The notes below the pieces were generated by a model. The model was not told the origin of the DNA and ran no database searches. It saw only the letters and a program-made list of their open reading frames with translations. DNA of 64,000 nt, from NCBI GenBank assembly GCA_017476665.1, contig JAFUZJ010000030.1, positions 47,633-111,632 of the forward strand, in the 5' to 3' direction. Positions 17,537 through 26,512 of this stretch are shown in pieces (the first letter of the stretch is position 1; each line of letters starts with the position of its first letter). Position numbers and translations under genes: made by a program. Origin of the DNA: Lachnospiraceae bacterium (GTDB taxonomy: Bacteria; Bacillota; Clostridia; Lachnospirales; Lachnospiraceae).

Positions 17537-18691
17537 TTATCTCACGATATGGGACTTTACAGCCTCCGCAACCTTCTCCGCAACCATAGGGTTGAACGGT
17601 TCGGGCATGATGTTGTCCTCATTTAACTCGCTTTCGGGAACCAGAGCCGCGATCGCTTCCGCTGCGGCCAGCTTCATTTCCTCTGTGATCTGGGGAGCAC
17701 GCCCCTCCAGCGCACCTTTGAAGATGCCGGGGAAAGCCACCACATTGTTGATCTGGTTGGGAAAATCGCTGCGGCCGGTACCGATGATCCTTGCGCCGGC
17801 TGCCTTCGCCTCGTCCGGCATGATCTCGGGAACAGGATTCGCCATGGCGAAGATGATCGCATCTTTATTCATGGAAGCCACCATTTCCTTGGTCACGCTG
17901 CCGGGAGCGGATACGCCGACGAAGATATCGGAACCCTTCATGGCATCGGCCAGAGAGCCGGTCAGATTGTCCAGATTAGTCACTTCAGTCATTTCTTTCT
18001 TGATCCAGTTCAGATCGGATCTGTCTTTGGAGACAATACCGGTGCGGTCGCACAGGATGATATGCTTGAAACCGTAGGTCAGAAGCAGCTTGGTGATCGC
18101 GATACCTGCAGCGCCTGCGCCGTTTACTACCACACGGCAATCCTCTTTTTTCTTGCCGATGATCTTCAAAGCATTGATGGTACCGGCCAATACCACGATA
18201 GCGGTACCGTGCTGGTCATCGTGGAAAACAGGGATGTCCAGCGTCTCCTTCAGACGTCTCTCAATTTCAAAACAGCGGGGAGCGCTGATGTCCTCTAAGT
18301 TGATGCCGCCAAAGCCCGGTGCAAGCCAGGTTACGGCTTTGATGATCTCTTCGGTGTCCTGGGTGTCCAGACAGATGGGAACAGCGTTTACACCGCCGAA
18401 TTCCTTGAACAGTACAGCCTTTCCTTCCATAACCGGCATAGCTGCATGCGGTCCGATATTGCCAAGCCCCAAAACGGCGCTTCCGTCAGAAACCACGGCG
18501 ATGGTGTTGGCCTTCATCGTATATTTGTAAGCAGCCTCCTTGTCCTCGGCGATCACCTTGCAGGGCTCGGCTACGCCGGGGGTGTAGGCGAGAGCCAGAT
18601 CCTCACGGGACTTTACGGGGGTCTTGGAAACGGTCTCCAATTTGCCGTTCCACTGTTCATGTAACATTAACGCTTTTTCATTGGTTGTCAT
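17537..18691 (-). CDS. malic enzyme (NAD(P)-dependent, short form)
   Basis: Oxidatively decarboxylates malate to pyruvate and CO2. The 384-residue protein is the short bacterial form without the phosphotransacetylase extension: YTPGVAEPCKVI, DGSAVLGLGNIGPHAAMPVMEGK, ICLDTQDTEEI, VFHDDQHGTAIV, VVNGAGAAGIAI, ANPVPEIMPDEA and GTGRSDFPNQINNVVAFPGIFKGAL. A GAGGT ribosome binding site precedes ATG 18691. It leads the three-gene minus-strand unit with the radical SAM and DUF4364 genes. Confidence 0.94.
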   Translation of the reverse strand: MTTNEKALMLHEQWNGKLETVSKTPVKSREDLALAYTPGVAEPCKVIAEDKEAAYKYTMKANTIAVVSDGSAVLGLGNIGPHAAMPVMEGKAVLFKEFGGVNAVPICLDTQDTEEIIKAVTWLAPGFGGINLEDISAPRCFEIERRLKETLDIPVFHDDQHGTAIVVLAGTINALKIIGKKKEDCRVVVNGAGAAGIAITKLLLTYGFKHIILCDRTGIVSKDRSDLNWIKKEMTEVTNLDNLTGSLADAMKGSDIFVGVSAPGSVTKEMVASMNKDAIIFAMANPVPEIMPDEAKAAGARIIGTGRSDFPNQINNVVAFPGIFKGALEGRAPQITEEMKLAAAEAIAALVPESELNEDNIMPEPFNPMVAEKVAEAVKSHIVR

Positions 18692-18758
18692 GACATTACC
18701 TCTTTTCTGATATTTTATAGGATCATACAGATAAATCGTTTGGAAACAAATTTACTCT

Positions 18759-18787
18759 ATTATATAATAGGGGAGAAGTTATTGCAA
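18759..18787 (-). promoter_or_regulatory. sigma-A promoter of the malic enzyme unit
   Basis: On the minus strand TTGCAA (18787-18782), a 17-nt spacer and a perfect TATAAT (18764-18759). It lies about 70 nt ahead of the malic enzyme start. Confidence 0.7.
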
Positions 18788-18797
18788 ATAATTTATT

Positions 18798-19430
18798 TCA
18801 GTCGGAAAAACATTTGATCAGCAGCAGTTTTCCCTCTTGTACAGATACTTTGGCGGTTTCGCCGGGCAGGACTTCGTTGCTTGTGCCATACTGATATTCG
18901 CAGGTGATCTCGCCGTTTTGCAGAGGAAATTTAGCGTGTTCTATGGTGATCCCCTTCGCGGTGCCGGAGATATTCAGCAGGGAGAAATAGGCAAAGGTAT
19001 CGGGAATATAGGCAGGAGCATCTGAAATGATCTCCATCTCGGAGTAGTCATCGATCAGTTTGGCTTGTTTGCCGGCAGAGTCCAGCATCAGCAGGGCATA
19101 CACGTTGACAAGGGTATGGTCGAGCCTTTCTCCTACGGCACCGATCAACAGGAAGGTTTCAAAGCCGCGCCGAATCGCTTCTTTGATGGCATAGACGGTG
19201 TCTGTGTCATCTTTTTCCCGGGGAAGTACGATGGTTTCCGCATTCAGCCCGGGATTGGGCCAGGAGTCAAAATCACCGATGATGAGGTCGGGAGTGAGCT
19301 GCAGTGGTTCCATGTGTTTCAGACCGCTGTCACAGAAAACACAGAAATCGTCACTTTTCAGATAACTGTTGACCCGGGCATAATTTTTGATTCCCGCGCC
19401 GCCGATGATCACACATCTTTTTTGTTTCAT
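18798..19430 (-). CDS. thiamine pyrophosphokinase
   Basis: Transfers pyrophosphate from ATP to thiamine to make thiamine diphosphate. The 210-residue protein carries the family motifs CDSGLKHM, LIIGDFDSWPNP, REKDDTDTVYAIKEA and IGAVGERLDHTLVNVYALL in the N-terminal catalytic domain and a small beta domain at the C-terminus. Its stop lies just 11 nt upstream of the malic enzyme promoter. No TPP riboswitch is visible upstream. Confidence 0.93.
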   Translation of the reverse strand: MKQKRCVIIGGAGIKNYARVNSYLKSDDFCVFCDSGLKHMEPLQLTPDLIIGDFDSWPNPGLNAETIVLPREKDDTDTVYAIKEAIRRGFETFLLIGAVGERLDHTLVNVYALLMLDSAGKQAKLIDDYSEMEIISDAPAYIPDTFAYFSLLNISGTAKGITIEHAKFPLQNGEITCEYQYGTSNEVLPGETAKVSVQEGKLLLIKCFSD

Positions 19431-19561
19431 GTCCCAAGTCCTCTTTTCTTTTGGTTTTGTTCGTGTAAGATGATTCTGTCTGTTCGATTGTAGTACAATG
19501 CCGGTGTAAATTCAATCAAAGATGAGAAAATAAAGTCCTTTTCTTTCCGTGTTTGTCGTGA

Positions 19562-19567
19562 TATAAT
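19562..19567 (+). promoter_or_regulatory. extended -10 of the glyA promoter
   Basis: TATAAT preceded by TGA forms an extended -10 element 54 nt ahead of the glyA start. The -35 position (TTTTCT) is weak. Confidence 0.5.
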
Positions 19568-19620
19568 AAAATGCAATAATATGAGCGGTACAGTACCGTT
19601 GATCAACAGGAGGACAAAAT

Positions 19621-20859
19621 ATGTATTCATTGGATGAAGTAAAACTCGTCGATCCTGAGATCGCACAGGCGATCACAGACGAGCAGGCAAGACAGAACAG
19701 CCATATTGAGCTGATCGCTTCTGAAAACTGGGTGAGCAAAGCTGTGATGGCTGCAATGGGAAGCCCCCTTACCAATAAGTATGCGGAAGGATATCCCGGA
19801 AAAAGATATTACGGTGGCTGCGATTGCGTGGATGTAGTGGAGAATCTGGCAATCGAGAGAGCAAAGAAGCTGTTTGGCTGTGACTATGCCAATGTGCAGC
19901 CCCATTCCGGCGCACAGGCAAACATGGCAGTGCAGTTTGCAGTATGTCAGCCCGGAGATACCATCATGGGCATGAATCTGGCACATGGCGGACATCTGAC
20001 CCATGGTTCACCCGTGAATATGTCCGGTAAATATTTCAATATCGTCCCTTACGGAGTAAACGATGAGGGATTCATTGATTATGATGAACTCCGCAAGATC
20101 GCGCTGGAGGCAAAGCCGAAGATGATCATTGCCGGTGCATCCGCTTACGCGCGTACCATTGATTTTAAGAAGTTCCGTGAGGTTGCAGACGAGGTGGGCG
20201 CAGTGCTCATGGTAGATATGGCACACATCGCAGGTCTGGTGGCAGCAGGACTGCATCCCTCACCGATCCCTTATGCGGATGTGGTGACCACCACCACGCA
20301 TAAGACACTGAGAGGACCCAGAGGCGGTCTGATCCTCTGCAATCAGGCAGCAGCGGACAAGTTCAACTTCAACAAAGCGATCTTCCCCGGTATCCAGGGT
20401 GGTCCTCTGATGCATGTGATCGCTGCGAAGGCTGTCTGCTTCAAAGAGGCGCTTTCCGACGACTTCAAGGTATATCAGCAGGGGATTGTGGACAATGCAC
20501 AGGCTCTCTGCAAGGGCTTGATGAGCCGTGGGATCAAGATTGTTTCCGGCGGTACGGACAACCATCTGATGCTGGTTGACCTGACCACTTACAATCTTAC
20601 CGGTAAGGCAGTGGAGAAGCTTCTGGATCAGGCGCACATCACCTGTAACAAGAATACGATCCCGAACGACCCGCAGTCTCCGTTCGTGACCAGCGGTATC
20701 CGTCTGGGTACGCCTGCGGTTACTTCCAGAGGCATGAACACCGAGGATATGGACAAGATTGCCGAGGCTATTGCCATGGTAGTGAAGGGTGGCGAGGAGA
20801 AGGTGCCTGAGGCGAGAGCAATCGTGCAGGCATTGACGGACAAGTATCCTTTGATCTAG
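19621..20859 (+). CDS. glyA: serine hydroxymethyltransferase
   Basis: PLP enzyme interconverting serine plus tetrahydrofolate and glycine plus methylene-tetrahydrofolate. The 412-residue protein has [53 protein letters not shown] and the lysine that binds PLP in [30 protein letters not shown] precedes the ATG. It stands alone between its own promoter and a strong bidirectional terminator. Confidence 0.97.
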   Translation: MYSLDEVKLVDPEIAQAITDEQARQNSHIELIASENWVSKAVMAAMGSPLTNKYAEGYPGKRYYGGCDCVDVVENLAIERAKKLFGCDYANVQPHSGAQANMAVQFAVCQPGDTIMGMNLAHGGHLTHGSPVNMSGKYFNIVPYGVNDEGFIDYDELRKIALEAKPKMIIAGASAYARTIDFKKFREVADEVGAVLMVDMAHIAGLVAAGLHPSPIPYADVVTTTTHKTLRGPRGGLILCNQAAADKFNFNKAIFPGIQGGPLMHVIAAKAVCFKEALSDDFKVYQQGIVDNAQALCKGLMSRGIKIVSGGTDNHLMLVDLTTYNLTGKAVEKLLDQAHITCNKNTIPNDPQSPFVTSGIRLGTPAVTSRGMNTEDMDKIAEAIAMVVKGGEEKVPEARAIVQALTDKYPLI

Positions 20860-20887
20860 ATCTGAAAAAATAAAACAATGGCAAAAT

Positions 20888-20930
20888 AAAAGCGGCAGAC
20901 CGGGCGAACAAGCCCGATCCGCTGCTTTTT
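20888..20930. terminator. bidirectional terminator between glyA and the cysteine-rich gene
   Basis: A long hairpin (AGCGGC and CGGGC arms paired with GCCCG and CCGCT) is flanked by an A-run on the left and a T-run on the right, so it can end transcripts arriving from both sides. Confidence 0.85.
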
Positions 20931-20937
20931 CATTGTG

Positions 20938-21894
20938 TCATTCTGCTTCTTCTGCTCCGCCATCAGCGCTGATGACCACGGTGTCATCATCTGTGTTGCA
21001 GGTATTGCAGGGACTGCAGGTATTGCATCCATTGCTGTCCATGCCGCAGCATTCCTGCTTCAGATGTTCCTCATAGAGAGGTTCCCCCAATTCCAACGGC
21101 TTGATTGCCAGATTCAGGAGATCTCCGGCTACGAAGCGCATGCAGTCAGTGTCTTCCGGCGCAACGATGCTGCCCTTGGGAACATCGATCTTGCCGGAAG
21201 TAGCAAGCTTGTATCCTGCGAAGTACAGACTCTGCAGGAACAGGGTGAGTCCTACGGAAACTGAGCTGTCATCTGCATCAAAATTCAGAAGCTTTGCCAT
21301 GCAGCACAGATTGATACCCTGTGTCACTGTGTTGCCCGTTGCATCGAATCCGATGAAATTGATGACGGGCGTAGGAGTATCGCCGGTGAGATCGTAGGAA
21401 AGACCATAGGGGGCGTAGATATCCAACTCTACGGAATTCGGATTAGTGTCCTCATCGTAGGTAGGAGCTGTGGTCGAAGGCGGCAGATAGACTGCTGTGG
21501 GAAAGATCGTATCCACCAGACGGTCTGCAGAATCATACAGATTCAGTGCAAACTGTACTGTGATGTTGGACAGAGTGATCCGGTAGCAGTTGGGACGACC
21601 GCTGATGGCTTCAATCACCACATTTCCGTCGCCGTATTCATAGGTTGCATCAATTGCTTTGACGGAAGCGGAAGTTGCGGTGGGATAGGCGGTTGCAATG
21701 TCTTCTTCCAGTTCAAAGGTTGTACAGAGATTGATGCCGATTTCATCGTAAATTGCGGGTGCATAGGCACCGAGCATATTGGGTTCACCGCAGATCGGAT
21801 TGGTACATACATCTTTGCAGCAACCGGAGTTGTTCATAGACTGTACCACATTGCTGACGATGCGGGAGTTTGTTCTGCATCTACATTTAGCCAT
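20938..21894 (-). CDS. hypothetical cysteine-rich protein, possible spore or surface coat component
   Basis: A 318-residue protein I cannot assign to a named family. No signal peptide or membrane segment is seen. The N-terminus is Cys/Arg-rich (MAKCRCRTNSR, GCCKDVCTNPICGEP) and the C-terminus has dense Cys (QECCGMDSNGC, then CNTCSPCNTCN) before an acidic tail. The middle, about residues 60-270, is Thr/Asn/Tyr-rich and looks beta-structured, with IYDEIGINLCTTF and GRPNCYRITLSNITVQFA. Terminal Cys clusters around a beta core suggest a disulfide-linked or metal-bound assembly such as a spore coat; this is inference. It is divergent from the coiled-coil gene at 21967. Confidence 0.6.
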   Translation of the reverse strand: MAKCRCRTNSRIVSNVVQSMNNSGCCKDVCTNPICGEPNMLGAYAPAIYDEIGINLCTTFELEEDIATAYPTATSASVKAIDATYEYGDGNVVIEAISGRPNCYRITLSNITVQFALNLYDSADRLVDTIFPTAVYLPPSTTAPTYDEDTNPNSVELDIYAPYGLSYDLTGDTPTPVINFIGFDATGNTVTQGINLCCMAKLLNFDADDSSVSVGLTLFLQSLYFAGYKLATSGKIDVPKGSIVAPEDTDCMRFVAGDLLNLAIKPLELGEPLYEEHLKQECCGMDSNGCNTCSPCNTCNTDDDTVVISADGGAEEAE

Positions 21895-21966
21895 AACAAA
21901 TATCCTTTATTTTCTTTGGTATATAATATGTTCTAATTCTTTTTTGTGACCATAAGATAAAATAAA

Positions 21967-22728
21967 ATGAAAAAGATTGGAAAAATTATGGTAAAAATAT
22001 ACGAACTGCAGAAAGAGCAGTGGGCAATTTTTTTTGATCGGGGGAAGCAGCTGATTATGCAATACAAAGAAGGAGAGCGGGTGGGAAGACCGATCTTGCT
22101 GGCAAATGATTATGTGGGTGGGTTTGCTGCGGTCCTTTTTGAAGATACGCTTTATTACTTCTATGAGAATGATCATGGGGAGCTGTTACTGCGAAATATC
22201 AGGGATAATATGATTTATTATCAATTGCAGGAAAGCGTGCCATTGCATCTGACTGTACAGGATGAGGCGCTCCTGTGCTGGGTGCTGGAGGACAAGAAAG
22301 GACAGGATATGAGTGTTTTAAAGTGTATCAACCCGTTTCGGCCAGCGGCAAGCCGAGTGATCCTGGGGGAAATTCCGATTCAGGCGGACGTGCATATTTT
22401 GGAAACATCGCAGGGAACATTTGTTACATGGGGGAATCCGCCTAAGCTGTATTGGATCGATAAGCGGCTTGCAATACAGGAGCTGGCGACATCTGACAGA
22501 CTCCGCTTTGAAGCGCAGGAGGAGAAAATAAGACAGATGGGGGAGGAGATAGAGCACCTTACAGAATCATTGGAAGAGAAAGGGCAAAATCTTCTGGAGA
22601 AAGACATACAGATGAAGCGCCTGCAAGGTATGATCGACAGTGCAACACATCAATATGAAGAACTGATGCATGTGGCAGAACAATACAGGGACGAGGCGGT
22701 CAAATGGCGAAGTAAGTTTGTTTTTTAA
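21967..22728 (+). CDS. hypothetical protein with beta-rich body and C-terminal coiled coil
   Basis: A 253-residue protein with no recognised family. Residues 1-170 contain regularly spaced aromatic and hydrophobic strands (WAIFFDRGKQLIMQY, ALLCWVLEDKKG, LYWIDKRLAIQEL) suggesting a propeller-like or beta-sandwich fold. Residues about 175-245 form a charged heptad region typical of a coiled coil. There is no signal peptide. The start is uncertain: ATG 21967 or ATG 21988, neither with a strong ribosome binding site. It is divergent from the cysteine-rich gene, with about 70 nt between the starts. Confidence 0.55.
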   Translation: MKKIGKIMVKIYELQKEQWAIFFDRGKQLIMQYKEGERVGRPILLANDYVGGFAAVLFEDTLYYFYENDHGELLLRNIRDNMIYYQLQESVPLHLTVQDEALLCWVLEDKKGQDMSVLKCINPFRPAASRVILGEIPIQADVHILETSQGTFVTWGNPPKLYWIDKRLAIQELATSDRLRFEAQEEKIRQMGEEIEHLTESLEEKGQNLLEKDIQMKRLQGMIDSATHQYEELMHVAEQYRDEAVKWRSKFVF

Positions 22729-22759
22729 AAGAAATATGGATCAAATGTAAAATTTTCTC

Positions 22760-22788
22760 TTGTGCTTTCGAGTATCCTGTGTTAGAAT
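22760..22788 (+). promoter_or_regulatory. sigma-A promoter of the threonine biosynthesis operon
   Basis: TTGTGC (22760-22765), 17-nt spacer, TAGAAT (22783-22788). It lies ahead of the ACT-regulator/hom/aspartokinase genes. Confidence 0.5.
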
Positions 22789-22796
22789 ATCTTTCG

Positions 22797-22822
22797 TTGA
22801 CAAACAAGTGTCCGCTTGTCAA
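22797..22822 (+). promoter_or_regulatory. dyad in the leader of the ACT-hom-aspartokinase operon
   Basis: TTGACAA (22797-22803) and TTGTCAA (22816-22822) form a 7-bp inverted repeat right at the predicted transcription start. A nested ACAAG/CTTGT pair lies inside it. Candidate operator or small leader hairpin. Confidence 0.4.
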
Positions 22823-22841
22823 ATACAAGAAAGGGAAGATC

Positions 22842-23291
22842 ATGGGTCAGGAAGATACAGCAAAGTATTTTGTGGTGCGCCGGAAGGCAATTCCCGAGGT
22901 GCTGCTCAAGGTGGTCGAAGCAAAGAGGCTTTTGGAATCGGAAAAAGTGATGACGATTCAGGAAGCGGTTGATGCGGTCGGCATCAGCCGCAGTTCTTTT
23001 TATAAGTACAAGGATGATATTTTTCAGTTCCATGACAACGCACAGGGGACAACCATTACCCTGACCTTTCAGATGGATGATGAGCCGGGGCTTTTGTCGG
23101 ATGTGCTGAAGATCATTGCCGAGTACGGGGCCAATATTCTGACCATTCATCAAAGTATTCCCATCAACGGTATTGCCTCGCTGAGTCTGAGCGTACAGGT
23201 GCTCAAGACCACGGGAGACATTTCAAAGATGCTGGAGCGGATGGAAGCTCAGAAGGGTGTCCGGCATGTAAAGATCCTGGCGCGAGAGTAG
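22842..23291 (+). CDS. ACT domain protein, PheB/UPF0735 type, putative regulator
   Basis: A 149-residue protein: residues 1-70 hold a short helix-turn-helix-like region (TIQEAVDAVGISRSSFYKYKD) and residues about 75-148 a C-terminal ACT amino-acid-binding domain (ITLTFQMDDEPGLLSDVLKIIAE, then NILTIHQSIPINGIA). This matches UPF0735/PheB. It lies 14 nt before hom and three genes in line complete the aspartate-to-threonine branch, so it probably senses an amino acid and regulates the operon; this is inferred. The start is ATG 22842 after AAGGGAAG. Confidence 0.85.
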   Translation: MGQEDTAKYFVVRRKAIPEVLLKVVEAKRLLESEKVMTIQEAVDAVGISRSSFYKYKDDIFQFHDNAQGTTITLTFQMDDEPGLLSDVLKIIAEYGANILTIHQSIPINGIASLSLSVQVLKTTGDISKMLERMEAQKGVRHVKILARE

Positions 23292-23305
23292 AAAGGAGAC
23301 AAGTT

Positions 23306-24517
23306 ATGGTTCAGGTTGCAGTATTAGGCTACGGCACTGTGGGAAGCGGTGTGGTGGAGGTCATTGGAAAAAATAATGGGATCGTCAGCAGAAATGCCGG
23401 TCAGGAACTGAATGTGAAATACATTCTGGATCTGAGAGATTTTCCGGAGGATCCCTATGGGGACAGAGTCATCCATGATTTTGATACGATCCTGAATGAC
23501 AGTGAGGTGTCGATCGTGTGTGAGGTGATGGGCGGCGTAGGCGCGGCATATCAGTTCACCAAAGCTGCCCTGGAGAAGGGCAAGAGTGTTTGCACTTCCA
23601 ATAAAGAGCTGGTGGCAAAACATGGTCCGGAGCTTCTGCAGATCGCAAAGGCAAATCATTGCAGCTATCTGTTTGAGGCGAGCGTAGGCGGCGGTATTCC
23701 GATTATCCGCCCGTTAAACGACTGCCTGACAGCTGAGAAGATTGAGAATATTACCGGTATTCTGAACGGCACTACGAATTATATTCTGACCAAAATGGAG
23801 CGTGAAGGCGCTGACTTTGATACGGTTCTGAAGGAAGCACAGGAGAAAGGGTATGCCGAGAGAAATCCCGAGGCGGATGTGGAAGGTCATGACGCCTGCC
23901 GTAAGATTGCGATCCTGTCTTCTCTGATGACCGGTAAAAATGTAGATTCCGAAAAAATTTATACAGAGGGTATCACCAAGATCACGGCAGATGATTTCCT
24001 CTATGCAAAAGCAGCGGGCAGAACGATCAAGCTGCTGGCAAAGAGCGATGCGGTGGGAGAGGATGAAGTGCTTACAATGGTGGCGCCTTTTATGGTGGAC
24101 AAGGAGCATCCGCTGGCAATGGTAAACGATGTATTCAACGCTGTATTTGTGCGCGGAAATATGCTGGGCGATTCCATGTATTACGGGCGCGGCGCAGGAA
24201 AACTTCCCACGGCCAGTGCTGTTGTGGGAGATGTGGTAGAGTGCGCGAGAAATCTGGGCAGACATATTCCCTGCCGCTGGGAGGCACAGGACGCGAAGCT
24301 GGCGGATGTGGCGGATATTGAGGATGCGTACTATGTGCGCGTGAAAGCCGAGAAAAAATCTGAGGCGCAGGCTGCTTTCGCAGGGGGACGGCTGTTGGAG
24401 ATTCCCGACCGCGACAAGGACTTTGCCGTATTGACCACCCCTATGAAGGAAAAGGAGTTTGCGGCGAAATGTCAGACGCTGGGCGATGCAGTTCTGAGCA
24501 GGATCCGTTTATATTAA
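23306..24517 (+). CDS. hom: homoserine dehydrogenase
   Basis: Reduces aspartate semialdehyde to homoserine. The 403-residue protein starts with the nucleotide-binding GYGTVGSGVVEVI and carries KELVAKHGPEL, EASVGGGIPIIRPL, ILNGTTNYILTKM, and EKGYAERNPEADVEGHDACRKI with catalytic Asp/Lys. The C-terminal part corresponds to a short ACT region (AYYVRVKAEKK). AGAAAGGAGACAAGTT precedes the start. Middle gene of the operon. Confidence 0.95.
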   Translation: MVQVAVLGYGTVGSGVVEVIGKNNGIVSRNAGQELNVKYILDLRDFPEDPYGDRVIHDFDTILNDSEVSIVCEVMGGVGAAYQFTKAALEKGKSVCTSNKELVAKHGPELLQIAKANHCSYLFEASVGGGIPIIRPLNDCLTAEKIENITGILNGTTNYILTKMEREGADFDTVLKEAQEKGYAERNPEADVEGHDACRKIAILSSLMTGKNVDSEKIYTEGITKITADDFLYAKAAGRTIKLLAKSDAVGEDEVLTMVAPFMVDKEHPLAMVNDVFNAVFVRGNMLGDSMYYGRGAGKLPTASAVVGDVVECARNLGRHIPCRWEAQDAKLADVADIEDAYYVRVKAEKKSEAQAAFAGGRLLEIPDRDKDFAVLTTPMKEKEFAAKCQTLGDAVLSRIRLY

Positions 24518-24551
24518 AATATTCTGAAAGAGAAATCGAGGAGTTGAAAAA

Positions 24552-25871
24552 ATGGCAAAGGTAGTAAAATTCGGCGGCAGTTCTCTGGCCAGTGCAGAGC
24601 AGTTTCAAAAAGTAGGTAACATCATTCGGGCGGACAAGCACAGAAGATTTGTGGTTCCCTCCGCGCCGGGCAAGCGTTTTTCCGGTGATACCAAAGTGAC
24701 GGATATGCTTTATGCATGTTACGATCTGGCGGCAGCAGGCAAGTCTTTTTCCAAGGAACTGAAAGCCATCAAGGCGCGTTATGATGAGATCATTGAAGGA
24801 TTGATGCTGGAACTCTCTCTGGAGGAGGAGTTCAAGACAATTGAGAAGAATTTCAAGGCGAAGTTGGGCAGAGACTATGCAGCTTCCCGCGGCGAGTATC
24901 TGAACGGCATTGTCATGGCGAAGTATCTGGGCTATGAATTTATTGATGCGGCAACGGTCATTTTCTTTGATGAAAAAGGAGAATTCGACGCGCAGAAGAC
25001 CAATGCGATTCTTTCCCACAGACTGACGGAGTGTGGTCTGGCGGTGGTGCCGGGATTTTACGGCGCGAAGCCGGACGGTACGGTGAAGACATTCTCCAGA
25101 GGCGGTTCCGACGTGACCGGTTCCATCGTGGCGAAGGCGGTAAGAGCAGATGTGTATGAGAACTGGACGGATGTGTCCGGATTTATGATCGCCGATCCCA
25201 GGATCATTGACTCCCCGGAGAGCATTGATGTGATCACCTACAAGGAACTGCGTGAGCTTTCTTACATGGGAGCAAGTGTACTGCATGAGGATGCCATCTT
25301 CCCGGTTCGCCAGGAAGGGATTCCCATCAATATCAGAAACACAAATAAGCCGGATGACAAGGGAACCTGGATCGTGGGCAGCACCTGTCAGAAGTCCAAA
25401 TATGTGATCACAGGTATTGCGGGCAAGAAGGGCTTCTGTTCCGTGTATATTGAGAAGGATATGATGAACTCTGAGATCGGTTTCGGACGAAAAGTGCTGC
25501 AGGCTTTTGAGGATCAGGGCATTTCCTTTGAGCATGTTCCCTCCGGTATTGATACCATGACCGTCTTTGTGCATCAGGACGAGTTTATGAACAAGGAACA
25601 GCAGGTGGTTGCAGGGATCCACAGACTTGCAAAGCCGGATGTTATTGAGATAGAAGCGGATATTGCGTTGATCGCAGTGGTTGGACGCGGGATGAAATCC
25701 ACCCGCGGTACTGCCGGAAGAATTTTCTCCGCATTGGCGCACAACAGGATCAATGTGAAGATGATCGATCAGGGATCCTCCGAGCAGAATATCATTATCG
25801 GAGTGGCGGACAGCGATTTCGAGACAGCTATCAAGGCAATCTACGATATCTTTGTAACCACAAAGCTTTGA
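24552..25871 (+). CDS. aspartate kinase
   Basis: Phosphorylates aspartate, the first step toward lysine, threonine and methionine. The 439-residue protein begins VVKFGGSSLASAEQF and contains the family motifs VPGFYGAKPDGTVKTFSRGGSD (shown in part: FSRGGSDVTGSIVA) and the ELSYMGASVLHEDAIFP region. Two ACT domains follow, with FEHVPSGIDTMTVFV and MKSTRGTAGRIFSAL, so allosteric feedback is expected. It ends the three-gene operon without an obvious GC-rich terminator. Confidence 0.94.
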   Translation: MAKVVKFGGSSLASAEQFQKVGNIIRADKHRRFVVPSAPGKRFSGDTKVTDMLYACYDLAAAGKSFSKELKAIKARYDEIIEGLMLELSLEEEFKTIEKNFKAKLGRDYAASRGEYLNGIVMAKYLGYEFIDAATVIFFDEKGEFDAQKTNAILSHRLTECGLAVVPGFYGAKPDGTVKTFSRGGSDVTGSIVAKAVRADVYENWTDVSGFMIADPRIIDSPESIDVITYKELRELSYMGASVLHEDAIFPVRQEGIPINIRNTNKPDDKGTWIVGSTCQKSKYVITGIAGKKGFCSVYIEKDMMNSEIGFGRKVLQAFEDQGISFEHVPSGIDTMTVFVHQDEFMNKEQQVVAGIHRLAKPDVIEIEADIALIAVVGRGMKSTRGTAGRIFSALAHNRINVKMIDQGSSEQNIIIGVADSDFETAIKAIYDIFVTTKL

Positions 25872-25970
25872 TTGTTTTTATTAAAAAATCTATTGTTTAA
25901 AAATTACCAGAAAATTACACAATAAACACAAGAAAAAACTAAAAATTTAAAAAATATTTGTAAAAATGTG

Positions 25971-25999
25971 TTGACAAATGTCGCGGGTCGTGCTATAGT
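25971..25999 (+). promoter_or_regulatory. strong sigma-A promoter of the unassigned RNA
   Basis: Perfect TTGACA (25971-25976), 17-nt spacer, TATAGT (25994-25999). An A+T-rich tract lies upstream. The predicted start near 26006 leads into a stretch without a credible gene. Confidence 0.82.
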
Positions 26000-26005
26000 A
26001 ATATC

Positions 26006-26338
26006 AACAAAAGAAAACATCTTCCACAAAGTACGAAAGATGAAATGTTCTTTATAGGGCGCACGGCCCTCAATAAACGTTAACATAGATTGATCGAGTA
26101 CACAGAAGTAGCAGCGAGTTGCCGCAGATGATCATCTCGGAACGTTGCAGTATATGAATACAAAGAGGATGTGGAAAGATAGGAGAACAGGTGGAAGATG
26201 AATGACAACTTCATATTGAGGACATGCTTATACCGGAAGGTACAAAGAGCAAATATCCAGAAAGAGAGGTAAAGGCCGTTGGAGAGCATAGTCTGAAAGA
26301 GGGTATTGATGTGGCAGAATCGATACCCTCTTTCTTTT
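26006..26338 (+). ncRNA. putative structured non-coding RNA of about 330 nt, class unknown
   Basis: The 640-nt gap between aspartokinase and the GH3 gene has a near-consensus promoter at one end and a strong terminator at 26296-26338. Between them no reading frame has a good start signal. Local structure is visible: AGGGC-GCACG-GCCCT at 26056-26070, a palindromic AGATGATCATCT near 26127, and TACC-GGAA-GGTA with a GNRA-type loop near 26233. I looked for the hallmark sequences of RNase P, tmRNA, large SRP RNA, T-box and raiA-type leaders and cannot match any with confidence. It may be a known class I fail to recognise, such as raiA RNA, or a new one. The rest of the gap (26339-26512) holds only an A+T-rich leader of the next gene. 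Confidence 0.55.
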
Positions 26339-26339
26339 G
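26296..26339 (+). terminator. intrinsic terminator ending the unassigned RNA
   Basis: AAAGAGGGTATTGAT pairs with ATCGATACCCTCTTT over 15 positions (one G-U) around an 8-nt loop, followed by CTTTT. Confidence 0.85.
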
Positions 26340-26512
26340 CGCTTTCCGAAAAAGCTATAAATACCGGCCAATTCTTAATCTTTTAGAAAATAGTAAAAAA
26401 GGAATATTTTACAGTGGAAAAATGTCGAAAAGTAATGTATGATAGAACGGTATGATATCAACAGAAAGAATCGATGTACTTTAACATAGATAGATCAGAG
26501 GTGCTTGAGAAT

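Noticed and set aside
24441-25742. Long minus-strand frame opposite the aspartokinase gene
   Set aside because: Composition is typical of a shadow frame (His/Cys/Leu-rich) and the plus-strand gene is firm.
26224-26442. 72-codon frame overlapping the 3' part of the unassigned RNA
   Set aside because: It lacks a ribosome binding site, runs through the terminator and has no recognisable domain.
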